A DNA stretch of 64,000 bases from Cycas panzhihuaensis (Eukaryota; Cycadophyta): assembly GCA_023213395.1 (NCBI GenBank), contig CM041465.1:216325741-216389740 (forward strand), written 5' to 3'. The notes below the pieces were generated by a model that was not told where the DNA came from, searched no databases, and was given only the letters and a program-made list of their open reading frames with translations. Every line of letters begins with the position of its first letter. The first letter of the stretch is position 1. A program made the position numbers and the translations under genes. Of this stretch, positions 1-10,153 are shown piece by piece.

Positions 1-465
1 GATGGCGATGGCAAGACCAGATCTAGTGAGTAGATCATCTAAACCCAACCTCATTTCGTGCTTTGAAATTTACTACTTCTTGTGATTTTTTAGTGTAGTT
101 TTGGGCCTCCTAAAGGCAAAAAGCAATCTCCCGAAGTCCAAATTAGACCCAGAGAGAGGCGAGACCATGCATTAGGTCACCCTGGTCCCGGTGAGCCTAA
201 GAGTGGCTCACTTGGGCAAAAATTTAGGAAAATTTGGGTGTGAAATCCTCCCATTTTGGGGGGTGACACTTGTACCACAACAAAGATTGTGGTGTTGCGA
301 TCTTTGACGTGGGGGCCTGATCACAATGGGACCTAGGCCAAACTCCATAGTACCACGAAGTTTGGCGTGGTGCGAAGCCAGATCAAATAAAAAAATAAAA
401 TATAGCCCTAGGGGAACCCAAATCTTAATCAAATGAAGATGAGGGATAGTCTAGAGGGCAAAGAG
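1..465 (+). promoter_or_regulatory. LTR U3-like promoter fragment
   Basis: No coding potential is seen. In plus orientation this stretch resembles the U3 part of the LTRs at 10154-12919 (minus) and 41736-44752 (plus). It has short inverted modules built on a GTACC...AAGTTTG...GTGGT pattern (for example accacgaagtttggcgtggt at 351-370), then an A-rich TATA-like stretch (ataaaatatagccc near 393) and the first exon-like bases of the mobile-domain relic downstream. I infer a truncated LTR or LTR-derived promoter pointing rightward. The left part runs off the window, so the true boundary is unknown. Confidence 0.4.
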
Positions 466-499
466 GTGAGTGTAAGTAGGATTCTGACTTGTTTTGGGG

Positions 500-2435
500 T
501 ATTTTGTAGGTGATGATCATGGTGGATAACTACAAAAACATAGGCATGACGATGCTGAGTTTCATAGAGATGATATCCTACGAGGCCAGGCAGGTTTTGG
601 CTAGGTGTGGCCTACTAAAGATCACGAGGACACCATAGTACACATTAGACTAGAGGCTCCTAGTAGACATCATCTTGCATTAGGATAGATAGAGACATGT
701 GTTCTATCTCCCCCAGGTAGGAGACATGACAGTCACACAAGGGGATATTGGGAGGATCCTAGGAGTACCAGCAATAGGGAGGCCAGCATCACTAAGGGCA
801 ATGCCTAGTAATGAGGCATCACATAGGGAGGCAGCCACAGTTTTCACAGGCTTAAATAGATGGGAGAGGAGAGGTATCCCATTACAGAGCATGGTTATAT
901 CAGGGGTTCCTCGTGTGAGGAAACTGATTACTTTATGCATTCTGTTCCAGATATCCTAAAAACATAACTATCGAGACATTCCTAGTGGGTGGATGGATGT
1001 TGTACAGAGATGTAAGGCCAGGGAGAGTTTTGACTAGGCTACCCTTATAGCGACGAACTTAGTCGCCCAATTAGATGATATCTGGGTGGCAGGGAAGGGT
1101 GGTTTATCATATAACACATTACTACAGTATTGGTTTTTTGATCATTTTATAGCGGTGGCACCGGCAGGGGGACCACACCCCATTTTAGAGGGGGCTCCCA
1201 TGGTACACATGTGGTAGACCCGATTTAGGAGGACTAAGGACCAAGCACATATCTGTCACTCGGTGGAGGCTACATCATTGGGCATCCTTTCCATGGCAGA
1301 TTATGTATCAGATCCATATCGAGGGGTGAGGTGGGACAGCAATGAAAAGGTAAGCGTAATAGGAGTTACCCTAAGAGATGGCGGAGGTGGAGGTGATGGC
1401 GGTGACAGGGATGGCCTACCAAGAGCTATAGGAGAAGAGGTAGGCAGGTCCATCGGGGACTGCAAGAGGAGAGACGGGTCCATCAGGGACCGCAGGAGGA
1501 GAGGCGAGTCCTTCAAGAGCTACGGAGGAGACTAGGGGCCCATTGACATGAGCCCAAAGACTACAAATAGTAAGGAGATCCAATGAGGTAGCGACACCAG
1601 TAGAGGAGAGGAGAGATGCCCCAGTAGTTGAGGTGGTTGCCGAGGAGGTACTAGCAGATGGTGGAGTGCCCGGAGCGGAGGCTATCATCCAAGTTGAGGA
1701 GCCAACAACCGCACTAGGTGAGACACTACCTACTCCTATCATCTTTCAATTGTCAGATGTTTAGATGTTATTTGATTTTGTTTAGTGTGTATATAGACAT
1801 GTACTAATATGTGATGTGTTGGATTTATAGGTGTGGTAGAGATCCATAGGTTGGTAGAGGTGGTAGTCCATGAGATATTCCCCTGGGCCTACGCGAAGGG
1901 GTAACCTCCCATCTAGGAAGGAGATGAGCTTAGATCGACAAGTGAACATATAGCGGAATTTGCCCTATTAGTGAGGGTGAGAGATGTCTGGATTGCGGAG
2001 TCCCAAGAGTATGAGGCATGTGTGGGGCGAGTACAGGGGGAGTTGGATGAGACCAGGGTTAAGAGAGACGCCCTTCGAGGTTGAGTATAGGAACTGGAGG
2101 CTCTGGGAGGAGCTGGTGGGGATGTCAAGGGTTGCATTTGGATGGCAGTGATGGAGGAGCATCTCTGAGGGATGGAGGAGAGGCTCCAAGGAGTGGAGAG
2201 AGAGAAGGATCATATCCAGGTGCGATACGATCGACTAGTGGATGAGGTGGCATCAAGGTCGTTGAGGAGCAGGACCTACACCCACACGGCGACGACGACC
2301 CCTAGGAGGCCTCAAGATGAGGAGAGTGAGGCAGAGAGCTCCTGGAGGCACAGAAGGAACCTAGGAGGCATGTGGTCCCTAAGAGAGGGATCACATAGCC
2401 CAGGAGATGATACCCTAAGAGTGGGGCAGCAGTAG
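500..2435 (+). pseudogene. plant mobile domain (PMD)-like protein, broken
   Basis: Reading the plus strand with frame changes gives a protein resembling the plant mobile domain family (aminotransferase-like PMD of MAIN/MAIL1 and of transposon-borne relatives). The best block is 693-959, where a VFYLP..GDMTVTQGDIGRILG stretch matches the family's 'HTFHLP.GEMT.TL.DV..LLGLP' start. Later blocks at 975-1050 (FLVGGWMLYRDV) and 1050-1220 (TLLQYWFFDHF) fit the expected order. A Gly/Arg-rich low-complexity part follows (1375-1530), then a Glu/Arg-rich probable coiled coil (1935-2300) and an Arg/Ser tail ending near 2433. Several stops and frameshifts break it. It lies antisense to, and downstream of, the gypsy pol at 3203-9540. 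Retroelement-carried PMD genes are known in plants; that this one is carried by this element is my inference. Family assignment comes from recalled motifs only. Confidence 0.45.
1718..1830 (+). other. probable intron in the PMD-like relic
   Basis: An AT-rich 113-bp segment interrupts two GC-richer coding-like blocks. It starts with ctag|gtgagacact and ends with ggatttatag|gtg, which are good plant splice sites with a T-rich 3' part. The flanking blocks are low-complexity/coiled-coil type. Its presence suggests a spliced gene rather than a reverse-transcribed copy. Confidence 0.4.
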
Positions 2436-3202
2436 TAGAGTGTAGGAGTTTTGATTTGACAGGGGAAAGCACGAACCGTCAAGGAGTCATTATATATTAC
2501 CACATGATTGTACTCCTCCCTGCAAGGAATCTAGCTTCCCACGGATGGTGTACCATACCATTTGTACGATATGACACATGATGATTATTTATGTATATAG
2601 AGGGGGCCATTGCTACCCTATTTATTGTATGATGATGTGTACATTGCATATTGTGATGGATTAATATTGTTTGATGCTTTTAAATATATGTATATATGTA
2701 TGCATGTGAGTGTGCACAGATACATGAGAATATAGTTTATGATATTTTGAGTTAATTATTGTATGGTTAGAGTTATGATTTTATTTGAGCTACATACACT
2801 TCCTTCTATGTAGGGTCACATCCTAACAGGCATACACGTGATCACCTCAAATATAGGCAACAGACACATGTGAGGCTAGGGAGTGGGACGACATACATGT
2901 CCACATGGGGAGCATAGCGGAATATGCGAAGGAAGCACCAACAAAGGGGGAGTAGAGATACTCCGACGTGCCATCCTAATTGGAGCAGTACCTGTGTCAA
3001 AAGGGTGACGGGGATGACACCCAATTAGGAAGGTGACGCCTCCACGAGAAGGAGGCATGAGAGGTTCCACTAGAGGAACCCAAAGAGGACCAAGGAAGCC
3101 ACCTTAAGAGGTCATTCCACCTGTGACCAGGAGGAATGAGGACACACTCAAGATGGTAGTTTTTGCTCATTTTGGAGTGCGAAGGAGATAGTGAAGGGAT
3201 CA
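2436..3202. other. spacer between PMD relic and gypsy pol
   Basis: 2436-2860 is AT-rich with TG/AT-rich tracts and no coding signal; it could be the 3' flank of the PMD relic. 2860-3202 is GC-richer. On the minus strand it follows the integrase stop and reads as Ser/Pro-rich frames without a recognisable domain. I see no LTR boundary or polypurine tract here, so the 3' LTR of the minus-strand gypsy element probably lies left of the window. Confidence 0.4.
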
Positions 3203-4420
3203 TGCATAGAATTTCTTGAGGAATTTCCTGTTAATAGCTTTTTCAAATTTGAGGCCCTCTAGGGTGGCGATCCTATAAGCATTGTTATTGAGACTCTCGA
3301 GAACAACAAAGGGACCAACCCATTTAGGTCTGAATTTGGTCAAGCAGTCATGGAAGTATTCCATCTTGAGGACTTAGTCACTAGGATTCAAAGGACGGGA
3401 ATGAAGGTGTTTATTGTAGGTCCTTTGTGAGCGGGCCCTAGATGTGAGGTTCGCCTAGTAAGTGGTTAAACATCTCTCATCCAAAGCCTCAAGATCTAAG
3501 AGACAAGCGTGATGAACAGACTTCTCATCGATAAGACCTTGAAGAGAAACTCGTAGAGAGGGGATCTCCACTTCCAATGGGAGTACTGCCTTGGTCTTGT
3601 AGACTAGGGAGAAAAGTGTCATCCCCGTAGCCATACGGATAGAGGTGTGATACACCCATAGGGAAAAAGGGAGCTGATGGTTTTCTTTAGGATATTGATT
3701 GAGTTTTATTGAATGATTCAACCTAACCATTTGCTTAGGAGTAATAAGGAGAAGAGGTTTTATGAGAAATTTTGAATTTCTCATAAAGTTCATCCATCTC
3801 CTTATTACAAAAAGGAGTTCTGTTGTCTATAATCAAGACGTCAAGAATCCCAAAGTGGCAAATGATATGCTGGTAGACGAAGTTGGCTATCGTCTTGCCA
3901 GGAGTAGTGATCAAAGGGATTGCTTCTGCCCACTTCATAAAGTACTCCATGGCAGTCAAGATGAACTTGTGCTATGACGAAGAAGGCAGTGATATGGATC
4001 CAATAAGGTCCAACCCCCATTGGGAGAAGGACCAAGAAGATATAATGGGGTGAAGAGTCTCGAAAGGCACATCGGTGATGTTGGCATGCTCTTGGCATCA
4101 TCGACATCTCAGGTGTAGGCATGGGCATTCTTAAAGAGAGACGACCAATAATACCCCATTTGGAGGATCCTCTAGGCCATAGATTGGCCCCCAAAGTGGC
4201 ACCTACAAATGCCATGATAGCATTCGCAGGGTATCTGGTCCACTTCATCAGGAGTGATGGAGTAAAGAAGGATCCCATCAAAGGATATCCTGTACAATGC
4301 TTCATCCATAAGGAAGTATTGCCTAGCGGTGGTCTGAATGTGTGACCTAACCTTGTTACTAGATTCTGGGTAGTACTATTACTTAGCAAGGTACCACACA
4401 ATGTCACCATACCACTCACT
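3203..4420 (-). pseudogene. integrase of the Tat/Athila-type element
   Basis: Integrase joins element cDNA to the host chromosome. From N to C: a zinc-binding region (about 4330-4200, DEALYR...CECYHG), then the catalytic core with the first Asp in a LDLIGSI-like stretch near 4010, the second in IIDNRTPF (about 3835-3810; the usual TDNGTPF with Gly to Arg), and the region after the third acidic residue as LPFSLWVYHTSIRMATGMT (about 3670-3615). The EVEIPSLRV block near 3570 and the C-terminal domain (KFRPKWVGPFVVLESL..., 3360-3203) follow, ending KFYA-stop. At least three frame changes and several stops break it. Only short in-frame pieces remain open (3455-3793, 3735-3959). No chromodomain follows, as expected for this branch. 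Confidence 0.8.
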
Positions 4421-4603
4421 ATCAGTGAGTGGATGGGAAGGAGTGCCCTGAATAGTCAAGATAGACTCACTAGGGAGAGAATCATCAACGGGAGCATCGA
4501 ATGAGTTAGGAACGAGGGCATCTACAAGTTGTTCTACCACTACCATCCCCTTCTTTGATTTCCTATTGACGATTTGGAGATCAAATTCCTGAAGGAAGAT
4601 GGC
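4421..4603 (-). other. RNase H to integrase connection, no archaeal RNase H
   Basis: After the RNase H relic the reading continues as LQEFDLQIVNRKS, which matches the usual end of the first RNase H. It then passes within about 60 codons to a PWYADI-like EWYGDIVWYLA block and the integrase zinc region. There is no room for the roughly 130-residue second (archaeal-type) RNase H found here in most Tat elements. The Trp expected after GRTGH is TAG at 4601-4603. Confidence 0.55.
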
Positions 4604-5860
4604 CTAGTGACCAGTCCTACCTGTCAGGTTAAAACGTGTGAGTAAACAGCGTAAGGGATTAGATTGGAAAATCACCTTGGTAGTGTTTTCGAGCAAGTAG
4701 TACCTAAAGTTCTTGGTTGCGTGAACCAAAGAGAGGCATTCCTTCTCGGTGGGAGAATAGTTAAGTTTGGCAGCCACGAGGGTGCGGCTAATGAAGTAAA
4801 TAACTTTCTCAGTTCTTAAATCATCCTCCTGGGCCAGCATGGCGCCTAAGGACTCATCAGTCGCCTAGGTATATAGGATGAAAGACCTATCAAAGCAAGG
4901 GGACGCCAACATTGGAGCGGAAACAAGGGCTTCCTTAGTCCTTCAAAAGCTTATTGGGCCTTAGTTGACCAAACAAACAAGGCTCCCATCCTTAATAGGT
5001 TAGTAAGAGGTTTGGTGTTTATGGTGAAGTTCACCAAGAAACGCCTAAGGAATCCAAGCCTATCTAAAAATGACTTAATATGTCGTTGAGTTTTAGGCGG
5101 CGGCATGTCAAGGATTGCCTTGACTTTATCAGGGTCGATTTGAATTCCTTGTTTTGACACGAGGAAACCAAGGAGTTTGCTGGAAGTGAAGGTGAACACG
5201 TATTTGAGCGGATTGAGACTTACATGGTATTTGCAGCATCATGTGAAGATGACTCACAAATCTGAAGGGTGATGGGCTCTAACGTGTGAGAGACCCATCA
5301 TATCATCCATAAAGACCTCCAATGTTCTATTGATAAGGTCATGGAAGATGAAGTACATCACCCTTTGATAAGTGGTGCCTGCATTGTTCAATCCGAAGGG
5401 CATCGCCTTATAGGTGAAGGTACCCCACAGGGTAGTGAAGGCCATCTTATGATGGTCTTCGAGAGAGATTTAAATTTGATTATAACCGGAGAAATCGTCC
5501 ATCAAGAACATGACTTCAAAACTAGCAGTTTGATCGATAATCTGATTGATGAATGGAAGTGGAAAGTTATCTTTGGGATATTTATTATTGATATCACAGA
5601 AGTTAATGCATATCTAAATGGTCCCATTCTTTTTAGCAATGAGGACGATGTTAGATACCCATTTAGGGTAGTCAATGGAAGTGATTAGTCCTGCATCTAG
5701 GAGTTTCTCAACCTCCATTTTGACAGTGGCTGAGAGTTTAGGGTGTAGTGGGCATTGTTTCTAATGCACAGGACGAGTGCCAGGGACTGTGGTAAGGTTG
5801 TGGGTGACAATGGAGGGGTTGATTCCCTTCATGTCAGAATAGTCCCATGTAAAGACATCT
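4604..5860 (-). pseudogene. reverse transcriptase and RNase H of the Tat/Athila-type element
   Basis: The RT begins about 5860 with an EFQDVF-like entry. It shows palm motifs LLDAGLI-like (about 5690), MAFTTLWGTFTYKAMPFGLNNAGTT (from 5445) and the catalytic box as VFMDDMMG at about 5318-5295. The two Asp remain, but the preceding Tyr-Val is Phe-Met. The thumb is KLLGFLVSKQGIQIDPDKV (from about 5178) with MPPPKT and FLRRFL. RNase H follows: YFISRTL, NYSPTEKECLSLVHA and FRYYLL at 4840-4670. Stops split the ORF near 5253, 4950 and 4603. The domains match plant gypsy elements in order and spacing. Confidence 0.85.
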
Positions 5861-6690
5861 TGGAACTCCTAGAACAAAAGGGAGTATTCCTTTATCTCAT
5901 CAGGAGAACATTCTACCCTTACCTTAATGACCTTGCCTGGGGTGAGGACTATGTCATGGGTTGCCCCCATGCACATGGCATTCCCTTCCCTCAAATGAAG
6001 AGGGGCAAGGTCAACAGTAGGAGACAAAATAAGAGATGGAATTGCATCAATGAGGGTGGACCCAATCACTAAGACCTTCTGGTGGCTAAGTCTATGGTGA
6101 CCAGAAGGAAGGTTAGGCGCGGAGCCCATTAAATGCTCAAGTAGAGCCTCATCGTTCTCAAAGTAGTCCACCCCGTTGATGACCTTACTTCGAATAGACG
6201 AGGCGTAAGAGGAAGTGGGAGTGATAGGACCACGGTGGTCAGTAGGTTCCCCAACATCCCCAAGAGACTCAACAGAGGAGTCGGGAAGGGGTCCCTCATA
6301 AGGAGGGAAAGAAGGTTCCCCAGATTCATCACCTGTGGGGGGTGATGAAGGGGAAGATTCAAGGATTAGAGGATTAATGCGAGCAATAACATACGATACA
6401 AGGGAGTGATCAGTCTCTCCAATAGGAGAGGTTCTAAGTTGGGACCTATAACAAGGACAGTGCCTTCTACTAGTGCGAAGAAGGGAAACAGGGTGAGGGA
6501 GGTCCTCATCCTCGCCATTAGACTTATTGTCACTAAATATGGTGAGGTACCCATAGCTCCCAACACCAATAAGAGCAAAACGGGTAAGGTTTGAAGAAGA
6601 GGATGCATGGTCTCCTTCTAAATGAGACAAATCAAGGATGCCAATAAAACAGGCAGAGGTATGGGTGGAAGGGCCTTTCTCATCCTTCAC
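5861..6690 (-). pseudogene. protease-RT linker region of gypsy pol
   Basis: This is the longest open stretch of the element (273 codons). It has no catalytic domain: it is Ser/Pro/Asp-rich in the middle and ends in LTPGKVIKVRVECSPDEIK, which leads straight into the RT. This position and composition are typical of the spacer in Tat/Athila pol. The high Pro/Ser content suggests a disordered linker. I assign no separate function. Confidence 0.6.
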
Positions 6691-6828
6691 TCAACCATGG
6701 CTCGCTTAGTTAGTTTGACGGGATTGTTTAGTAGGTGGGAGTTTATGGGAAATAACCCTCATTCACCCATCGTAGACGAACTTGAGTTGCCCCCAACAGG
6801 TCAAGCACATGACTCCCATTTGATCAAG

Positions 6829-7212
6829 CTATGGATGACCTAAAAGGAGATTGTAGTCAACATCTATGTCGAGAACTACAATATTAGCGAGGACAGTTTT
6901 ATCCTTGAGAGTAAGGGGGATCGAAACGGATCCTAAAAGAGTCTTCTCGCTACCATCATAGCCTTGACATTGCCATGGAATAGGTTCCAAGGCAGAAATA
7001 CCAAGCTCTTGTATGACGCGTAAGGGTATGGCATTAATGAAAGAACCATTGTCGGCAACGGTCCTTTGCAAAATACAATAAGGTATATCAATGGTGATAG
7101 TAAAAGGGAAGTTCCATTGGTGCTCCCTTTTACTAGTAGGAGCAAGATCTTTAGGATCGAAAGAAATGGCGGGCTCATGACTTTGGGCAATACTCAAAGC
7201 GTGAATAGACAC
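6829..7212 (-). pseudogene. aspartic protease of the Tat/Athila-type element
   Basis: The retropepsin-like protease would cleave the gag-pol polyprotein. The segment shows the active-site region as ADNGSFINAIPL near 7058-7022. The family has Asp-Ser/Thr-Gly or Asp-x-Gly-Ser, so an Asp-Asn-Gly-Ser form is probably variant or damaged. The flap and closing part end with VDYNLLLGHP, equivalent to the 'YNLLLGRPW' end of plant gypsy proteases. The frame is open across the domain, but it is cut off from gag and from the linker by stops. Confidence 0.75.
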
Positions 7213-7539
7213 ATCACCTAATCCTAAAGCTTCTAAAAAGAGTGTGCACTATTTAGGATAACTTCTTAAGACATCCATAATGGACATCCCAACGGCCATG
7301 GTATGAAGCTCATTGATGATAGAAAAGGACCTCCCTTTCACCATAGGTTGAGGAAGGGCTCTCCTAAAGTCATAGCAACCAGGGCGAACAAGGATAGTCT
7401 TAGGAAGAAAAGGGACTTCTGGAAGAGAGGTTTTCAGAAGAGGATCAGGATGTGGGATAGAGGAAGAGGTGTTGGTTGCCTCTTTGGCAGCTTGAGACTG
7501 AGTTAAAGCATATAGGGGGTAGCTTCAAGCATCTAGATC

Positions 7540-9540
7540 ACCTTCTTTCCTTTGTTCTGGGATTGCGAAGGCGAAGGGGTACAATGATCGGGATAACATG
7601 AAGAAGAAAACGAACCTCGCACACCCTTCCCCTTACCGTGTGAAGGTCGGGGGTTTGAAGATCTTTCCCAGTTCCAGTTGTTCTTTTGTTAGGGGTTACG
7701 ATCCCATTCCCCATGCTTGGGATATGGATCTCTATGAACTGGTTGGCCAAGGTTAGGCCTTGAGGCCCATTTGGGAGAAGGGTCGCGTTGCAAGGCATCC
7801 TTAGGATATTGAACCTGGCAGCGTGAATCGTCATGGAAGCATTCCCCATGAACGGAACACCACTTCTTCTCAAGGGAGGAGTCAGATTTCCTCTCTTAAG
7901 AGGACTGGGTATTGCCGCCCTTGGGAGGAGGAGCTTGGGAGGTTTGTTGAATAGGTTTGTTGGATGTAGGTGATGAAGGAGCTTAAAGCTTAAGTTCCTT
8001 CATCGTACATTCAAATGAACGTATGGCAGAGGTAAGGGGGTCCAAGGTCTTCTTGGTTAAGTAGGAAGAAGACCTAGTAGGTTGTTGAGTTTTAGTTTCC
8101 TTAGTTGATGGAGGTGCCTCATGTTGCTGTGAGGACTTTAGGGGCTTCTTGAGTCCATCCTGGATCTCAATAGCCTCAAGTGCCAAGCACTGCGCTACGG
8201 TGAAGTCACATGTGGTTACTCCTATCTTAAGGACTTCCACATGAACTTTTGGGTGAAGTGCATTGACAAAGATGTCCCTCTTTAATTCATCAGGCAAAGT
8301 AGCCTTGGTGTAATGGAGGAGGTCATGGAATCTCTGTATAAAGTCACAATTCATCTCATCATGATCTTGTTTAAGCAAGAGGATAGATTTCATTCCGCTC
8401 TCAAATGGACGAGCAATGCCAAAATAATTGACGAACTCATCCACAAGTTGCTAGAATGAATGGATGGAGTGAGCGGGTAGGCAATAAAACCACTTGAGGG
8501 CATCGCCTTGAAGAGATCATGGAAACAGTTTCATTAGGATATGATCGTAGGCCCAGTAGTCTATGCATGCCATAGAGAAACTACGAACATACTTTGCTGG
8601 ATCCTGCAATGAAGTCCCATCGAATTTGGGAACTTTAGGTGGATGAGGCGGTAAGTTGGTCCTTAGCACCTCAATGAATAAAGGTGTTGATCTATAATCC
8701 ATAAAGGGACATGCCTTTTCCTGGATCATAGGATCGGCAAAAGATGAGGAAGGTAATGAGCAAGGAGCTGATGGGGGTAGAGGACCTATCCCTCCTTGAG
8801 GAAACACCCCTTATTGAAAAGGGACCTGAGGGAAGGGGCCTTGAAAAGGAGTTAGGCCTCCTTGGGAAGGCGCGATGTAAGGTGCTATGCAAGATGGTGG
8901 GAACAAGGGGTGAGGGACCAAATTCTGCCCATATAGGTCGCCCATAGGTGGCACAACCCCATATGGGTGTAAAGGGTCCACCCCATAAATAGGGAGGCGG
9001 TTCCCTTTACCATGCCTCCACGACTGATATGTATAGCCTGGAGGTACGTAAAAGGAAGACCCACTAGACTGAGTTTGAGGGCATTGTGAAGATGGGCCCC
9101 ACATGACTAGAAGTAGGGGCATAAGTAGGTCCCCTAGGTCTAATAGGAAATATGTATACTACGTTTAGAGGTGGCATATTTTTTTAAATAGGGAGAGGCA
9201 TGCTAAGGGAAGTAGTTGGGACCATAAGAGTTGGGACCACAAAGGGAAGTAGAGGATGCAACAGACGTCCCTAAGTTAGATGTGAGAATTAGACGGGACA
9301 GATGCGATGGGACAAACGGGTTACTTGTTGTAGGTGGGGTAGATGTGGATGAAGAAGGTGCTTCAACATGTAAGATGTCTTTGAACCATTTAGGATGTGG
9401 TTGAAAGTGAGCGGCACATAAGCACACATTGAGAGCTTCAACCATATCGGTGGGAGGGGTATCTGCCTGATTGTAAGAGGTAGATAGAACCTATAATGAA
9501 GCAGACCCCTCAGGACACTCCTCATAAGAATCACCACCTA
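7540..9540 (-). pseudogene. gag of the Tat/Athila-type element
   Basis: Gag builds the virus-like particle. The N-terminal part (9540-8810) is Pro/Gly/Ser-rich. The capsid core runs about 8660-8000: PKVPKFDGTSLQDPAKYV, an ALKWFYCLPAHSI-like block near 8500, then FVNYFGIARPFESGMKSILLLKQ and FIQRFHDLLHYTKATLPDEL. A single degraded zinc knuckle (WCSVHGECFHDDSRC in one frame) lies near 7860-7815. The order matches Tat/Athila gag. It is split into at least five pieces by stops and frame changes. The conserved start cannot be fixed with confidence. Confidence 0.75.
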
Positions 9541-10135
9541 GGTGATAGAACTCGAGAGAAGACGGAACCTCCACTCCGTGAGTGGAGAGACGGACATCAT
9601 GTGGGTGTTGTTGATCACCTGGATAATAGATAGGGTCGTCACCCTCTTGGGTGGACCCCAAGAAAGAGGTAGGAAACTCATGGGTGCTAGTGGCATTGGC
9701 ATGGTATGCCTAATTAGAAGAGTAACCTTCCATGGTCGAATGGGAATCTGACGACGAAAGGAGATGATATAAAGGATCTTCTAACAGTGGGGGAAGACCT
9801 CGTAGCCGATGTAAGAAGCATTACATATAAGACTCACCAATGTGTTAGAAGAAAGATAGAGAGGCAAAGGTAAGGTATGTGTTGGGGACTACCCAATAAA
9901 AGGGACAAAAGAAGAAAGCTACTAAGAGGTAGTAACACCAACAAGAAGAGAGAAAGACTAGCTCCCTTACTGGTATGTCCCTAATATGGTCACCAATGGA
10001 ATCGTGTCTACAGGATGGTCACTACACTTAGTAGGGATTAAGGTGGTCAACGACCAATACTGGAAAGTGAATAAGATCCTACAAGCAAAAGAGAACACCA
10101 CATAGGACATCTATGCACCAGAGCGCGAGTTCTAG
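9541..10135 (-). other. leader between PBS and gag
   Basis: This 5' untranslated leader of the Tat/Athila-type element shows no domain. A homologous but shorter stretch follows the PBS-like site of the plus-strand relative at 44769-44870 (shared words: catagatg.cct, tgtgg). Confidence 0.5.
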
Positions 10136-10153
10136 ACCCACAAACGGTGCCTA
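10136..10153 (-). other. primer-binding site, Tat/Athila type
   Basis: On the minus strand the bases read taggcaccgtttgtgggt. They resemble the TGGCGCCGT.TG(T/C)GGG site that follows the 5' LTR of many plant Tat/Athila elements, with CpG-decay changes. The site sits exactly where LTR similarity to the 41.7-44.7 kb relative ends. The relative has a matching tatgccatttatgggt at 44753-44768. Confidence 0.6.

Noticed and set aside
5869-6072. Plus-strand frames across the gypsy pol linker
   Set aside because: Antisense of the protease-RT linker; no domain or codon pattern.
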